In this document: positions 55,754 through 64,000 of the stretch, in pieces
How positions within the stretch are numbered: the first letter of the stretch is position 1
Layout of the letters: every line of letters starts with the position of its first letter
The notes under the pieces: generated by a model
What the model was told of the DNA's origin: nothing
What the model saw: the letters and a program-made list of their open reading frames with translations, nothing else
The model's database searches: none
Source: Pseudomonas putida
GTDB taxonomy: Bacteria > Pseudomonadota > Gammaproteobacteria > Pseudomonadales > Pseudomonadaceae
Reading direction: 5' to 3'
Assembly: GCA_041879295.1 (NCBI GenBank)
Contig: CP047152.1
Coordinates: forward strand, 1,245,501-1,309,500
DNA length: 64,000 bases
Position numbers and translations under genes: made by a program

Positions 55754-56731
55754 ATGTCTTCACATAAAACCTTAGCACTCGCCCTGTGCCTGACCGCCGT
55801 TACCGGCTGCGCCAGCCACTCCCCGGACGGCTCCAAGGAAGGTGGTTCCAGCTGGTGGCCTTTCGGTTCGGACAAGGTTGCCGAGCAGCAAGTGAAGTCA
55901 GCCGTCACTGAAAAGGTGGCCAAAGCCGATGCCAAATCCGAAAGCGCCAGCCGCTGGTGGTGGCCGTTTGGTGGTGAGGACAAGCAAGCCAAGGGACCGG
56001 TGGTGCCGAAGATTGACCAGAAGGCCACCCAGGCCTGGCTGGACGAATACGAGCCCAAGCTGCGTGAAGCGATCAAGGACAGCAAGCTGGAGCTGGAGCG
56101 TCGCGACAATGTGCTGGCGGTAACCCTGCCGGTGGACAGCTCGTACAATCCTGATCGCCCGAACATGCTGCTGCCCATGTCCCTGGGCCCGATCACCCGC
56201 GTCGCCAAGACTGTCGAAGGCGACCCCAAAACTGCCGTGCTGGTACTGGGCCATGCCGACAGCAGCGGCGCCGCCGTTGTCAACCAGAAGCTCAGCCTGG
56301 AGCGCGCCGCGTCGGTATCGGCCATCTTCCGCCTCAGTGGCCTGCAGCGTGACCGCCTGACCCTCAAGGGCATGGGCTCGGTGATGCCGCGCGCTGCCAA
56401 CGACAGCGCCGAGGGGCGCGCCCTGAACCGCCGGGTGGAAATGTTGCTGACCCCACAGAACACCATGGTCGCACTCTTGGCCAAATACCAGCAGGCCACC
56501 CCGGCACCCGCCCCAGCCTCGATGGTGGCAGTGCAGGATGCCAAGGCGCCAGCCGCCAAGGCCGCTGGCAGCAAGCCGGCTGCCAAAACTGCGGCGAAGA
56601 AACCTGTAGCCAAGGCCAAGACACCTGCGAAGACTGCAGCCAAGAAGAAAGCTGCACCGGCCAAGTCAGCAGCCAAAAAAGCTACTATTGACAAGAAAGT
56701 AGCTGCCAACAGCCCTGCGAAGACCAACTGA
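55754..56731 (+). CDS. OmpA-family lipoprotein with histone-H1-like Lys/Ala tail
   Basis: A 325-residue lipoprotein: the signal [10 protein letters not shown] has its Cys at residue 20. Two short SWWPFGSDK / [11 protein letters not shown] repeats follow, then an OmpA-like domain ([23 protein letters not shown]). From about residue 260 the chain is almost only Lys, Ala, Pro and Thr ([16 protein letters not shown] type), as in AlgP or histone H1 tails. Such a tail on an envelope protein could bind polyanions such as LPS, teichoic-like polymers or DNA. It is followed after 19 bases by pdxH. Confidence 0.88.
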   Translation: MSSHKTLALALCLTAVTGCASHSPDGSKEGGSSWWPFGSDKVAEQQVKSAVTEKVAKADAKSESASRWWWPFGGEDKQAKGPVVPKIDQKATQAWLDEYEPKLREAIKDSKLELERRDNVLAVTLPVDSSYNPDRPNMLLPMSLGPITRVAKTVEGDPKTAVLVLGHADSSGAAVVNQKLSLERAASVSAIFRLSGLQRDRLTLKGMGSVMPRAANDSAEGRALNRRVEMLLTPQNTMVALLAKYQQATPAPAPASMVAVQDAKAPAAKAAGSKPAAKTAAKKPVAKAKTPAKTAAKKKAAPAKSAAKKATIDKKVAANSPAKTN

Positions 56732-56750
56732 TCGTCAAGGAACCGCAGTA

Positions 56751-57398
56751 ATGACCCAATCCCTGGCCGATATGCGCCGCGACTACACCCGTGATGGCCT
56801 GACCGAAGCCCAGGCACCTGGGGAGCCGTTCGCCCTGTTCCAACAGTGGTTCGCCGATGCGGTGAAAACCGAGCAGGTACCGGTGGAAGCCAACGCCATG
56901 ACCTTGGCCACGGTGGACGGCGAAGGTCGCCCGCATTGCCGTGTATTGCTGTTGAAGGGGCTCGACGAGCAGGGGTTCACCTTCTTCACCAACTATGACA
57001 GCGCCAAGGGCCAGCAACTGCAAGCCAACCCCTTTGCTGCAATGACCTTCTTCTGGCCAGCGCTGGAGCGGCAGGTACGCATCGAAGGCCGTGTGCAGAA
57101 GGTTACGGCACAGGAGTCGGATGCCTATTACCAGGTACGCCCGCTGGGCAGCCGCCTGGGGGCCTGGGCCTCGCCACAGAGCCGCGTGATTGCCGGGCGT
57201 GAGGAGCTGGAGGGCCTGGTAAAGGCCACCGAAGCGCGATTCTCCGACACCCAGCCGCACTGCCCTGAGCATTGGGGGGGATACCGTTTGTTGCCCGAGC
57301 GCATCGAGTTCTGGCAGGGGCGCGCAAGCCGCCTGCATGACCGGTTGAACTATCGGCTGGTGGATGGGCAGTGGCTGAGAGAGCGGCTGGCGCCCTGA
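56751..57398 (+). CDS. pdxH: Pyridoxamine 5'-phosphate oxidase
   Basis: A 215-residue FMN oxidase making pyridoxal phosphate. Recognisable parts are [15 protein letters not shown], the FMN-binding [22 protein letters not shown] and the C-terminal [16 protein letters not shown] signature. Length is normal. It is close behind the OmpA/H1-like gene and ends at a strong hairpin. Its product PLP is the cofactor of the MocR regulator and the PLP enzyme elsewhere in this window, though no link is shown. Confidence 0.96.
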   Translation: MTQSLADMRRDYTRDGLTEAQAPGEPFALFQQWFADAVKTEQVPVEANAMTLATVDGEGRPHCRVLLLKGLDEQGFTFFTNYDSAKGQQLQANPFAAMTFFWPALERQVRIEGRVQKVTAQESDAYYQVRPLGSRLGAWASPQSRVIAGREELEGLVKATEARFSDTQPHCPEHWGGYRLLPERIEFWQGRASRLHDRLNYRLVDGQWLRERLAP

Positions 57399-57402
57399 GT
57401 AA

Positions 57403-57425
57403 CTGGGGCCGCCAAGCGGCCCCAG
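57403..57425. terminator. Hairpin after pdxH
   Basis: CTGGGGCCG-ccaag-CGGCCCCAG, identical in its core to the hairpin after ybaK. It lies between the convergent pdxH and small membrane-protein genes. There is no T tract. Confidence 0.55.
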
Positions 57426-57437
57426 CCATCGATCAAG

Positions 57438-57671
57438 CTACCCCGGATATCCCGCCGCCTCGCGCTCCAACCACTCCGCCAGTTGCTTACGCCCCACTTT
57501 CTCCTGCCGCGCCTGCGCCAACCTTTCCAGCATGAACGCGCGCTTTTCAGGATCAGCCCCTGCCAGCGACAATGCCAGGTCACGGTCCATCCAGCGGCGC
57601 ATGCGCACATATAGCCACCAGTGGAAATACAGTCCCGTAACGGTGGTGACCACGACGATGAAGTAATCCAT
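57438..57671 (-). CDS. Small membrane-anchored hypothetical protein
   Basis: A 77-residue protein with one N-terminal transmembrane segment (MDYFIVVVTTVTGLYFHWWLYVRMRRW) and a charged helical remainder (EKRAFMLERLAQARQEKVGRK). The ATG at 57671 gives the most natural start; the longer frame adds a Cys/Arg-rich stretch without a site. I do not know the function. Confidence 0.7.
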   Translation of the reverse strand: MDYFIVVVTTVTGLYFHWWLYVRMRRWMDRDLALSLAGADPEKRAFMLERLAQARQEKVGRKQLAEWLEREAAGYPG

Positions 57672-57818
57672 GGCTATTCTTGGTCTCACTTGAAAGGCCT
57701 TCGACACAGCCCGGCAGGCTGTACCCCGGCTGAATGAAAACAATTTTATTACGTTTGTACCGTGACAGCCGTCAATGTGCAGCGTCTAATGAGCACCTGA
57801 CTTATGGAGACTTTACCC

Positions 57819-58283
57819 ATGCGTAAATCCGCTTTGCTGGTGGCGACCTTTACCACCATGTCGCTGCTGCTGGGGGGCTGTGCCTCGAGCTTGACCGGTG
57901 ACAGCTACTCCCGTGACGAAGCCCGCCGCGTGCAAACCGTGCGTATGGGCACCATCGAATCCCTGCGTCCGGTCAAGATCGAGGGCACCAAGACCCCGAT
58001 TGGCGGCGGTGCTGGTGCCATCGTGGGTGGCGTAGCCGGCAGCGCTGTGGGTGGTGGTCGTGGCAGCATCGTGGCCGCCGTGATCGGTGCCGTAGCCGGT
58101 GGCTTGGCGGGTTCCGCAGCAGAAGAAGGCCTGACCCGTACCCAAGGCGTCGAAATTACCGTTCGTGAAGATGATGGCAGCATGCGCGCCTATGTGCAGG
58201 CCGTGCAGGAGAACGAAATCTTCCGTGTTGGCGACCGCGTGCGCATCATGACTGTGGACGGTACCAGCCGCGTTTCGCACTGA
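57819..58283 (+). CDS. Glycine-zipper outer-membrane lipoprotein, SlyB/Pcp type
   Basis: A 154-residue lipoprotein with signal SLLLGGC (Cys at residue 20 or close). The glycine-zipper 2TM region GGGAGAIVGGVAGSAVGGG and the second AAVIGAVAGGLAGS follow, then a small beta domain ITVREDDGSMRAYVQ. This is the SlyB/PAL cross-reacting lipoprotein pattern, often controlled by envelope-stress or PhoP-type regulation; no operator is evident. TGGAGA precedes the ATG. It ends at a clear terminator. Confidence 0.9.
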   Translation: MRKSALLVATFTTMSLLLGGCASSLTGDSYSRDEARRVQTVRMGTIESLRPVKIEGTKTPIGGGAGAIVGGVAGSAVGGGRGSIVAAVIGAVAGGLAGSAAEEGLTRTQGVEITVREDDGSMRAYVQAVQENEIFRVGDRVRIMTVDGTSRVSH

Positions 58284-58300
58284 CCGTAGCGCAGTAAAAC

Positions 58301-58336
58301 AAAACCCCGACATGGCTGCTGCCAGTCGGGGTTTTT
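58301..58336. terminator. Terminator between the SlyB-like gene and nhaA
   Basis: AAAACCCCGAC-atggctgctgcca-GTCGGGGTTTTTT, with an A run and a T run, so it can work from both sides. Confidence 0.88.
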
Positions 58337-58352
58337 TCATGCTTCAGCCAAG

Positions 58353-59546
58353 TCAGGCAACGCTGGTTTTGCGGCTGGCCATTGCGGTGACGGCGTAGCC
58401 GATCACTGCGGCAAAGAACGAACCAGTAAGAATGCCCATGCGGTCCATGCCGGCGTACTCGCTGCTACCCGGGGCGAAAGCGAGCGAGCCAACGAACAGG
58501 CTCATGGTGAAGCCAATGCCGCAGAGTATCGCTACCCCCAATATTTGCCCCCAACCAGCACCTGCCGGCAGTGCGGCCAGGCGTAGCTTGACCGCCACCC
58601 AGGTCAGGCCGAAAACCCCTACGGTCTTGCCTAGCAACAGGCCGACCGTGATGCCCATCGGCACCGGGTGGGTGAAGCTGTCTAAGGTCATGCCTGTCAG
58701 AGAAACGCCGGCATTGGCGAAGGCGAAAAGTGGCAGGATGGCATAGGCCACCCAAGGGTGCAGGGCGTGTTCCAGCGCCAGCAGAGGCGACGATTCAGCA
58801 TTGCGTGTACGCAGCGGAATGCACAAGGCCAGTGCGACACCGGCCAAGGTGGCATGCACGCCACTCTTGAGCACGCATACCCACAGGATCAGACCAACGA
58901 TCATGTAGGGGCCGAGCTTGACCACGCCAAGCCGGTTCATCGCCACCAGCACCACCAGGCAGGCTGCAGCCAGCAGCAGCGACACACTCGACAGGGTGCC
59001 GGAGTAGAACAGGGCGATGACAATGATCGCACCCAGGTCGTCGATGATCGCCAGGGTCATCAGGAACAACTTCAGTGACACGGGGATGCGTTTGCCGAGC
59101 AGGGCCAGGACACCGAGGGCGAAGGCGATGTCGGTGGCGGTAGGGATTGCCCAGCCGGCCACGGCTGCAGGGTTGTCACGGTTGATGAACCAGTAGATCA
59201 GCGCTGGCACCACCATGCCGCCCACGGCAGCGGTGGCAGGCAGGATTACTTGTGAGGGCTTGGACAGGTGTCCGTCGACCACCTCGCGTTTGACCTCCAG
59301 GCCGATGAGCAGGAAGAACAGGGCCATCAGGCCGTCGTTGATCCACAGCAGCAATGGCTTGGCGATGTTAAGCGCGCCGACCTGAACGGCGACGGGTACG
59401 TCGAGCAAGCCGTTGTACAGGTAGGACAGCGGCGAGTTGTTGATGATCAGGGCCAGAACGGCGGCAGCGATCAGCAGCAGGCCGCTGGCAGCTTCGAGCT
59501 GGAAGAAACGGGTAAACAGGCTACGCACGGGCTGTAGGCTCTCCAT
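58353..59546 (-). CDS. nhaA: Sodium/proton antiporter NhaA
   Basis: A 397-residue antiporter with about 12 membrane helices. The ion-binding Asp pair is in [17 protein letters not shown], and the conserved [17 protein letters not shown] precedes it. It exports sodium at alkaline pH. The ATG at 59546 gives the N-terminus [15 protein letters not shown] and avoids a basic extension. Upstream is a 277-base gap with REP elements. Confidence 0.95.
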   Translation of the reverse strand: MESLQPVRSLFTRFFQLEAASGLLLIAAAVLALIINNSPLSYLYNGLLDVPVAVQVGALNIAKPLLLWINDGLMALFFLLIGLEVKREVVDGHLSKPSQVILPATAAVGGMVVPALIYWFINRDNPAAVAGWAIPTATDIAFALGVLALLGKRIPVSLKLFLMTLAIIDDLGAIIVIALFYSGTLSSVSLLLAAACLVVLVAMNRLGVVKLGPYMIVGLILWVCVLKSGVHATLAGVALALCIPLRTRNAESSPLLALEHALHPWVAYAILPLFAFANAGVSLTGMTLDSFTHPVPMGITVGLLLGKTVGVFGLTWVAVKLRLAALPAGAGWGQILGVAILCGIGFTMSLFVGSLAFAPGSSEYAGMDRMGILTGSFFAAVIGYAVTAMASRKTSVA

Positions 59547-59728
59547 GAGCAGTTTACGAAGGGTACGGGCGTACACCCTAGTCTGTGATGATGTTCCTTA
59601 AAACAAAAAACATATTCGTTTTTGTTATATGTTGTTGCTGGCAGGCCTAGGGCAAGCCTAGATGGATTTGGGGAAGGGTGGGGGAGGGGAAGTCTGGAGT
59701 AGGTGCTGGAATAGACTGATGCCGGACC

Positions 59729-59806
59729 GGGCCCTTTCGCGGGTAAACCCGCTCCTACAGGGGACCATTGTTCCGTGTAGGAGCGGGTTTACCCGCGAAG
59801 AGGCCC
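59729..59806. repeat. Inverted pair of REP elements
   Basis: TTCGCGGGTAAACCCGCTCCTACA and its reverse partner TGTAGGAGCGGGTTTACCCGCGAA flank about 16 bases, with GGGCC at the outer ends. This is a subtype with TAAA in the loop, different from the copies at 16074 and 45416. It lies between divergent nhaA and the convergent end of the FAD gene. Confidence 0.85.
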
Positions 59807-59823
59807 TGTCAGTCGATAAAGAG

Positions 59824-61431
59824 TCAGAGGCCGAGCATATCCCGCGCCACCGCCTCGGCGATACGAATACCATCCACACCGGCTGACAGGATCCCGCCCG
59901 CATACCCAGCCCCTTCACCCGCCGGGAACAGCCCCTTGAGGTTCAGGCTCTGGTAATCCTCACCCCGGGTAATCCGCAGTGGCGACGAGGTACGCGTCTC
60001 GATTCCGGTCAACACCGCATCATGCAGGTTATAGCCCTTGATCTGCCGGTCGAACGCCGGCAGTGCCTCACGGATCGCCTCGATGGCGAAGTCCGGCAGG
60101 CTCGGTGCCAGGTCTCCCAAGGTCACACCTGGCTTGTAGGACGGCTCGACACTGCCCAGTGCGGTGGAGGGCCGGCCGGCGACAAAGTCACCCACCAGTT
60201 GCGCCGGTGCCTGGTAGTTGCTGCCGCCCATTACATAGGCGTGCGCTTCCAGGCGCTCCTGCAGTTCGATACCGGCCAACGGGCCACCCGGGTAGTCGCG
60301 CTCGGGGTCGATGCCGACGACGATGCCGGAGTTGGCGTTGCGCTCGTTACGCGAATACTGGCTCATGCCGTTGGTGACGACTCGGCCTGGCTCACTGGTG
60401 GCCGCGACCACGGTGCCACCCGGACACATGCAGAAGCTGTACACCGAGCGGCCATTTTTGGCGTGATACACCAGCTTGTAATCGGCAGCACCCAGTTTCG
60501 GGTGGCCGGCGTACTTGCCCAGGCGTGCCTTGTCGATCAACGTTTGTGGGTGCTCGATACGGAAGCCCACCGAGAACGGCTTGGCTTCCATGTAGACACC
60601 TTTGGCATGCAACATGCGGAAGGTGTCGCGGGCGCTGTGGCCCAGGGCCAATACCACATGGCGAGAGTGCAGCTGTTCGCCGCTCTCAAGCACGACACCT
60701 GTCAGTTGGCCATCTTCGATCAACAGGTCGGTGACCTTTTCCTGGAAGCGCACTTCGGCTCCCAGGGCGATCATGTCCTGGCGCATCTGTTCGACCATGC
60801 CGGTGAGGCGGAAGGTGCCGATGTGCGGCTTGTTGATGTACAGGATTTCGTCCGGCGCACCGGCCTTGACGAATTCTTCCAGCACTTTGCGGCCGTGGTG
60901 TTGCGGATCCTTGATCTGGCTGTAGAGCTTGCCGTCGGAGAAGGTGCCGGCGCCGCCTTCACCGAACTGCACGTTGGACTCAGGGTTGAGCACGCTTTTA
61001 CGCCACAGGCCCCAGGTGTCCTTGGTGCGCTGGCGCACTTCCTTGCCGCGTTCGAGGATGATCGGCTTGAAGCCCATCTGTGCCAGCAACAGGCCGGCAA
61101 AGATGCCGCACGGGCCGAAACCGACCACAATCGGGCGCTCCTGCAGACCTGCCGGGGCCTGGCCGACGAACTTGTAGGTGACATCTGGCGCAGGGCCGAT
61201 GTTGCGATCATCAGCGAACTTGCTGAGCAGCTCGGCCTCGTTGCTGGCTTCCAGGTCGATGGTGTAGATGAACAGCAGTTCGCTGTTCTTCTTGCGCGCA
61301 TCGTAGCTGCGCTTGAACAGGTTGAAGCTGAGCAGTTGCTGGTCGCGGATGCCCAGGCGCTGGACGATGGCTTCGCGCAACGCTTCGTCAGGATGGTCCA
61401 GGGGCAGCTTCAGTTCGGTGATTCGTAGCAT
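59824..61431 (-). CDS. FAD-dependent oxidoreductase of uncharacterised YhiN/HI0933-like kind
   Basis: A 535-residue protein. An N-terminal domain of about 100 residues (LPLDHPDEALREAIVQRLG) precedes the FAD dinucleotide fold VVGFGPCGIFAGLLLAQMG near residue 105. GEGGAGTFSDGKL and the C-terminal GLFPAGEGAGYAGGILSAGVDG are conserved in this family. The length and N-terminal extension match the COG2509-like group of NAD(P)/FAD proteins. Substrate unknown. The ATG at 61431 gives MLRITELKLPL; an earlier start adds MAGILDPA. Confidence 0.83.
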   Translation of the reverse strand: MLRITELKLPLDHPDEALREAIVQRLGIRDQQLLSFNLFKRSYDARKKNSELLFIYTIDLEASNEAELLSKFADDRNIGPAPDVTYKFVGQAPAGLQERPIVVGFGPCGIFAGLLLAQMGFKPIILERGKEVRQRTKDTWGLWRKSVLNPESNVQFGEGGAGTFSDGKLYSQIKDPQHHGRKVLEEFVKAGAPDEILYINKPHIGTFRLTGMVEQMRQDMIALGAEVRFQEKVTDLLIEDGQLTGVVLESGEQLHSRHVVLALGHSARDTFRMLHAKGVYMEAKPFSVGFRIEHPQTLIDKARLGKYAGHPKLGAADYKLVYHAKNGRSVYSFCMCPGGTVVAATSEPGRVVTNGMSQYSRNERNANSGIVVGIDPERDYPGGPLAGIELQERLEAHAYVMGGSNYQAPAQLVGDFVAGRPSTALGSVEPSYKPGVTLGDLAPSLPDFAIEAIREALPAFDRQIKGYNLHDAVLTGIETRTSSPLRITRGEDYQSLNLKGLFPAGEGAGYAGGILSAGVDGIRIAEAVARDMLGL

Positions 61432-61534
61432 GGCAGGGTCCAGTATCCCGGCCATGGGCGGCCGGCGGCTTTACACAAACCGCCAAGTATAAGCTGTTCG
61501 CTGCCCCTACTGGCAGGATAAAAACGCCCGGTGA

Positions 61535-62209
61535 TCAGTTGTCGCGTGCGCCGCCGTAGTAAGCACAGCCCTGCAAGGTCTTGCCGTCGATGCGCAGTTC
61601 GGCGCGCAGGTGGTGGATGGCGCCAGTGGCGATATCTGCGCAGCGCTGCGGAGCGACCCACAGTTCCACGTGCTGGCCGTTGGCTTCGCTGGTCAGGGTC
61701 AAGCCGCCACCGGGTACTTCTTCTTCCAGGAACGGCAAGGGTAGGGGGGGCTGGCCGATTCGCTCGATGACCATGCCCTTGCCGCTGGCCTTGATGTCCC
61801 AGTCCGGTTCATGGCCGTTGGCGCGCAGGGTCAGCTGCTTGAAGTTGGGGTCGTCGCAAGCGCGGGTGGAGGGTTCCAGGCGGTACAGGCGGCTGACCTC
61901 CAGCTGGCCGTCGTTGTCGGCCTGCTTGGCGCCAGTGAGGCGACCACGCACGTCGGCGAACAACTTGGCGTTGGCGTCCTTGGCCAGGTTGGCGGCCTCC
62001 GGCAGGATGCCGGTGCCGGCGACGTCATTGATCACGAAGCGGCGTGCTTCGCTGCAGGGCTTGAACAACAGGCGGCCGCCATTGGCGCTCAGTTCGCCCT
62101 GCATGCGCGTGGTGCCGATGTTCGGGTCACGGGGCTGCTCGGCCAGTAACTGGCAGCCAGCGAACAGGGGCAGCAGGGCACTGAGCAGCAGGGTAGGGGT
62201 GAGGCGCAT
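61535..62209 (-). CDS. COG3650-type lipoprotein
   Basis: A 224-residue lipoprotein. The signal LLLSALLPLFAGC has its Cys at about residue 18. The mature part has GRLLFKPCSEARRFVIND, a domain with ANGHEPDW and a C-terminal RAELRIDGKTLQGCAYYG, typical of COG3650/META-like envelope proteins often found near stress genes. Two Cys pairs could form disulfides. Function unknown. The start at 62209 gives the canonical signal. Confidence 0.8.
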   Translation of the reverse strand: MRLTPTLLLSALLPLFAGCQLLAEQPRDPNIGTTRMQGELSANGGRLLFKPCSEARRFVINDVAGTGILPEAANLAKDANAKLFADVRGRLTGAKQADNDGQLEVSRLYRLEPSTRACDDPNFKQLTLRANGHEPDWDIKASGKGMVIERIGQPPLPLPFLEEEVPGGGLTLTSEANGQHVELWVAPQRCADIATGAIHHLRAELRIDGKTLQGCAYYGGARDN

Positions 62210-62268
62210 GGGGCGGGCTCCGGGAATCTTTGCCAAAGAGCTGGCCACGATACACGTCCTGCAGGCAG

Positions 62269-62293
62269 AAAAAAGGGCCCGAAGGCCCTTTTT
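62269..62293 (-). terminator. Terminator after livF
   Basis: AAAAAGGGCC-cgaa-GGCCCTTTTT directly after the livF stop. It can serve as the end of the liv operon on the minus strand. Confidence 0.85.
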
Positions 62294-62296
62294 CAT

Positions 62297-62998
62297 TCAA
62301 CCCCCCAGGTACGCGTCGCGTACTTTCGGGTCGGTCAACAGTGCTTCCCCCGTACCCTGCATCACCACCCGACCATTCTCCAGCACATAAGCCCGGTCAG
62401 CGATCTTCAGCGCCTGGTTGGCGTTCTGCTCCACCAGGAACACCGTCACGCCATCGCGGCGCAGCTGTTCGATGATGTCGAAGATCTGCTGGATGATGAT
62501 CGGCGCCAGGCCCAGCGAAGGCTCGTCGAGCAGCAGCAGCTTGGGCTTGCTCATCAGCGCCCGGCCGATGGCGAGCATTTGCTGCTCGCCGCCGGACATG
62601 GTGCCGCCACGCTGCATGTAGCGCTCCTTCAGGCGCGGGAACAGTTGCAACACCTTGTCCAGTTGCTCCTGGTAGTCGCCCTTGTCGGTGAAGAAACCAC
62701 CCATTGCCAGGTTTTCCTCGACGGTCAGGCGGGCAAACACGCGGCGGCCTTCCGGCACAACGGCGATGCTTTTGCGCATGATGTGCGAGGACGGCTGGCC
62801 GACCAGTTCTTCACCCAGGTACTTGATGCTGCCACTGTGCGCCTGCGGCGAGCCGCACAGGGTCATGAGCAAGGTCGACTTGCCGGCACCGTTGGCGCCG
62901 ATCAGGGTGACGATTTCGCCCTGGTTGATCTCCACGTTGACGCTGTGCAGCGCCTGGATCTTGCCATAGAAGGTGGAAACGTTTTCAAACTTCAGCAT
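62297..62998 (-). CDS. livF: Branched-chain amino acid ABC transporter ATPase LivF
   Basis: A 233-residue ATPase. Walker A is GANGAGKSTLL, the signature is MSGGEQQMLAIGRAL, and Walker B is LLLLDEPSLGLAP. It is the second ATPase of the high-affinity Leu/Ile/Val importer. It begins directly after the livG stop (TAA-ATG with no gap) and ends at a terminator, so it is the last gene of the operon. Confidence 0.95.
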   Translation of the reverse strand: MLKFENVSTFYGKIQALHSVNVEINQGEIVTLIGANGAGKSTLLMTLCGSPQAHSGSIKYLGEELVGQPSSHIMRKSIAVVPEGRRVFARLTVEENLAMGGFFTDKGDYQEQLDKVLQLFPRLKERYMQRGGTMSGGEQQMLAIGRALMSKPKLLLLDEPSLGLAPIIIQQIFDIIEQLRRDGVTVFLVEQNANQALKIADRAYVLENGRVVMQGTGEALLTDPKVRDAYLGG

Positions 62999-63766
62999 TT
63001 ACGCTTCCCCCAGGTAGGCTTTGATCACATCAGGGTTATCGCGGATCTCTTCCGGCGTACCGTGGGCCAGGGGGGTGCCCTGGTTGATGACCACGATATG
63101 GTCAGAGATGCTCATCACCAGCTTCATGTCGTGCTCGATCAGCAGCACGGTAACGCTGTGCGACTCACGCAGGTAGGCGATCAGGGCCTTGAGGTCTTCG
63201 GTTTCTTTCGGGTTAAGGCCTGCGGCAGGTTCGTCCAGCATGATGATGCGTGGTTGGGTCATCATGCAGCGGGCAATTTCCAGGCGACGCTGCTGGCCGT
63301 AGGCAAGGGTGCCGGCGGTGCGGTTGGCGAACTCGGTGAGGTTGACCTTCTCCAGCCAGTACTGCGCACGCTCCAGGGCTTCCTTCTCGCTGCGGCGGAA
63401 ACCCGGGGTCTTGAACAGGCCGGCGAAGAAGTTGGTGTTGAGGTGGCGGTGCTGGGCGATAAGCAGGTTTTCCAGCGCGGTCATTTCCTTGAACAGGCGC
63501 ACGTTCTGGAAGGTTCGCACCACGCCCTTGCGGGCAATCTGGTGGCCGGCCAGGCCCTGGATCGGCTGGCCATCGAGCAGGATGGTGCCGCCGCTGGGCT
63601 TGTAAAAGCCGGTCAGGCAGTTGAACACGGTGGTCTTGCCGGCGCCGTTCGGGCCGATCAGCGCCACTACCTGTTTCTCCTTGACGGTCAGGCCCACGCC
63701 GTTGACCGCCAACAAGCCGCCAAAGCGCATGCTCAGGCCGCTGACTTGCAGAATTTCGCGGCTCAT
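62999..63766 (-). CDS. livG: Branched-chain amino acid ABC transporter ATPase LivG
   Basis: A 255-residue ATPase. Walker A is [11 protein letters not shown]. The signature region [15 protein letters not shown] lacks the classical LSGG, as is normal for LivG. Walker B is [13 protein letters not shown]. Its start overlaps the livM stop by four bases (ATGA). Works with livF and the permeases LivH and LivM. Confidence 0.95.
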   Translation of the reverse strand: MSREILQVSGLSMRFGGLLAVNGVGLTVKEKQVVALIGPNGAGKTTVFNCLTGFYKPSGGTILLDGQPIQGLAGHQIARKGVVRTFQNVRLFKEMTALENLLIAQHRHLNTNFFAGLFKTPGFRRSEKEALERAQYWLEKVNLTEFANRTAGTLAYGQQRRLEIARCMMTQPRIIMLDEPAAGLNPKETEDLKALIAYLRESHSVTVLLIEHDMKLVMSISDHIVVINQGTPLAHGTPEEIRDNPDVIKAYLGEA

Positions 63767-64000
63767 CGGGGCAGCTCCATCTGTGGACGTTGCATAGGCA
63801 GCAGGCCTTGCGGACGCCAGATCATCATCAACACCATCAACGCACCGAACATCAGCATCCGGTATTCGCTGAACTCACGCATCAGCTCTGGCAGCAGGAT
63901 CATCACGATGGCCGCGAGAATCACGCCCAGTTGTGAGCCCATGCCGCCAAGCACGACGATGGCGAGGATGATCGCCGACTCGATGAAGGTGAACGACTCC
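63763..64000 (-). CDS. livM: Branched-chain amino acid ABC transporter permease LivM, C-terminal part
   Basis: The frame is open to the right edge, so the gene continues outside the window. The visible 78 residues include [21 protein letters not shown] sequence and the last membrane segments, ending [21 protein letters not shown] and a short tail. This matches the end of LivM. The stop overlaps livG by four bases. Confidence 0.9.
   Translation of the reverse strand, partial: ESFTFIESAIILAIVVLGGMGSQLGVILAAIVMILLPELMREFSEYRMLMFGALMVLMMIWRPQGLLPMQRPQMELPR

Overview
The window is a stretch of chromosome from a fluorescent pseudomonad, most probably the Pseudomonas putida group. The evidence is high GC content, GTG/TTG starts, short imperfect-palindrome (REP-like) repeats built on GTGGGAGCGGGC...CCCGCGAA, and a Pseudomonas gene order (glpF-glpK-glpR-glpD; bfd-bfr; pyrC-rnt beside motY and argG; nth beside an rnf-type cluster, metG, mrp, dcd). 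I see no prophage, insertion sequence, CRISPR array, tRNA or rRNA gene. Identification rests on motif recognition and remembered family sequences, not on a database search.

Layout. 1-3369 is the 3' part of a very large leucine-rich-repeat protein ending in a NEL-type E3 ubiquitin ligase domain. 3397-8492 is the glycerol regulon (glpD, glpR, glpK, glpF) with GlpR-like operators. 8794-21897 is a mixed housekeeping block: ybaK, an orphan ABC ATPase coupled to argF, a lone molybdopterin oxidoreductase, grxD, bacterioferritin and its ferredoxin, a 2-Cys peroxiredoxin, pyrC-rnt, motY behind a FliA-type promoter, argG behind tandem ArgR half-sites, and an orphan BvgA-like response regulator. 21968-27669 has a small acidic protein, nth, a reduced rnf cluster (A, D, G, E but no B or C) and metG. 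27828-30513 carries mrp, a cold-shock protein, dcd and a small proline-rich protein.

30520-37585 is the ligase-associated DNA-repair cluster (MBL-fold exonuclease, ATP-dependent ligase, Lhr-Core-type helicase, metallophosphoesterase) with a zinc deacylase gene inserted in it. 37711-40152 encodes an Ntn-hydrolase acylase of the AHL/penicillin acylase type. 40255-45373 is the most unusual region. A MocR regulator is divergent from four genes that overlap by 4 bases at every junction: a serine-acetyltransferase-like enzyme without the usual C-terminal tail, an AlaX-like trans-editing hydrolase, an MFS transporter, and a cysteine-synthase-fold enzyme with an altered active site. This looks like a compact pathway for a serine-derived amino acid, with export and a tRNA-proofreading immunity function.

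45542-64000 is mostly cell-envelope and housekeeping genes: SEC-C zinc proteins, tandem OmpA/TSP3 lipoproteins, CopD-like protein, dinG, a secreted agarase-like glycoside hydrolase, a serine hydrolase, an OmpA lipoprotein with a histone-H1-like tail, pdxH, a glycine-zipper lipoprotein, nhaA, a large FAD protein, and the end of a branched-chain amino-acid ABC transporter (livF, livG, partial livM) running off the right edge.

The two observations I rate highest are the MocR/SAT/AlaX/MFS/PLP cluster and the degenerate rnf cluster, which has kept its flavin sites but appears to have lost both its electron-input subunits and its membrane iron-sulfur ligands.
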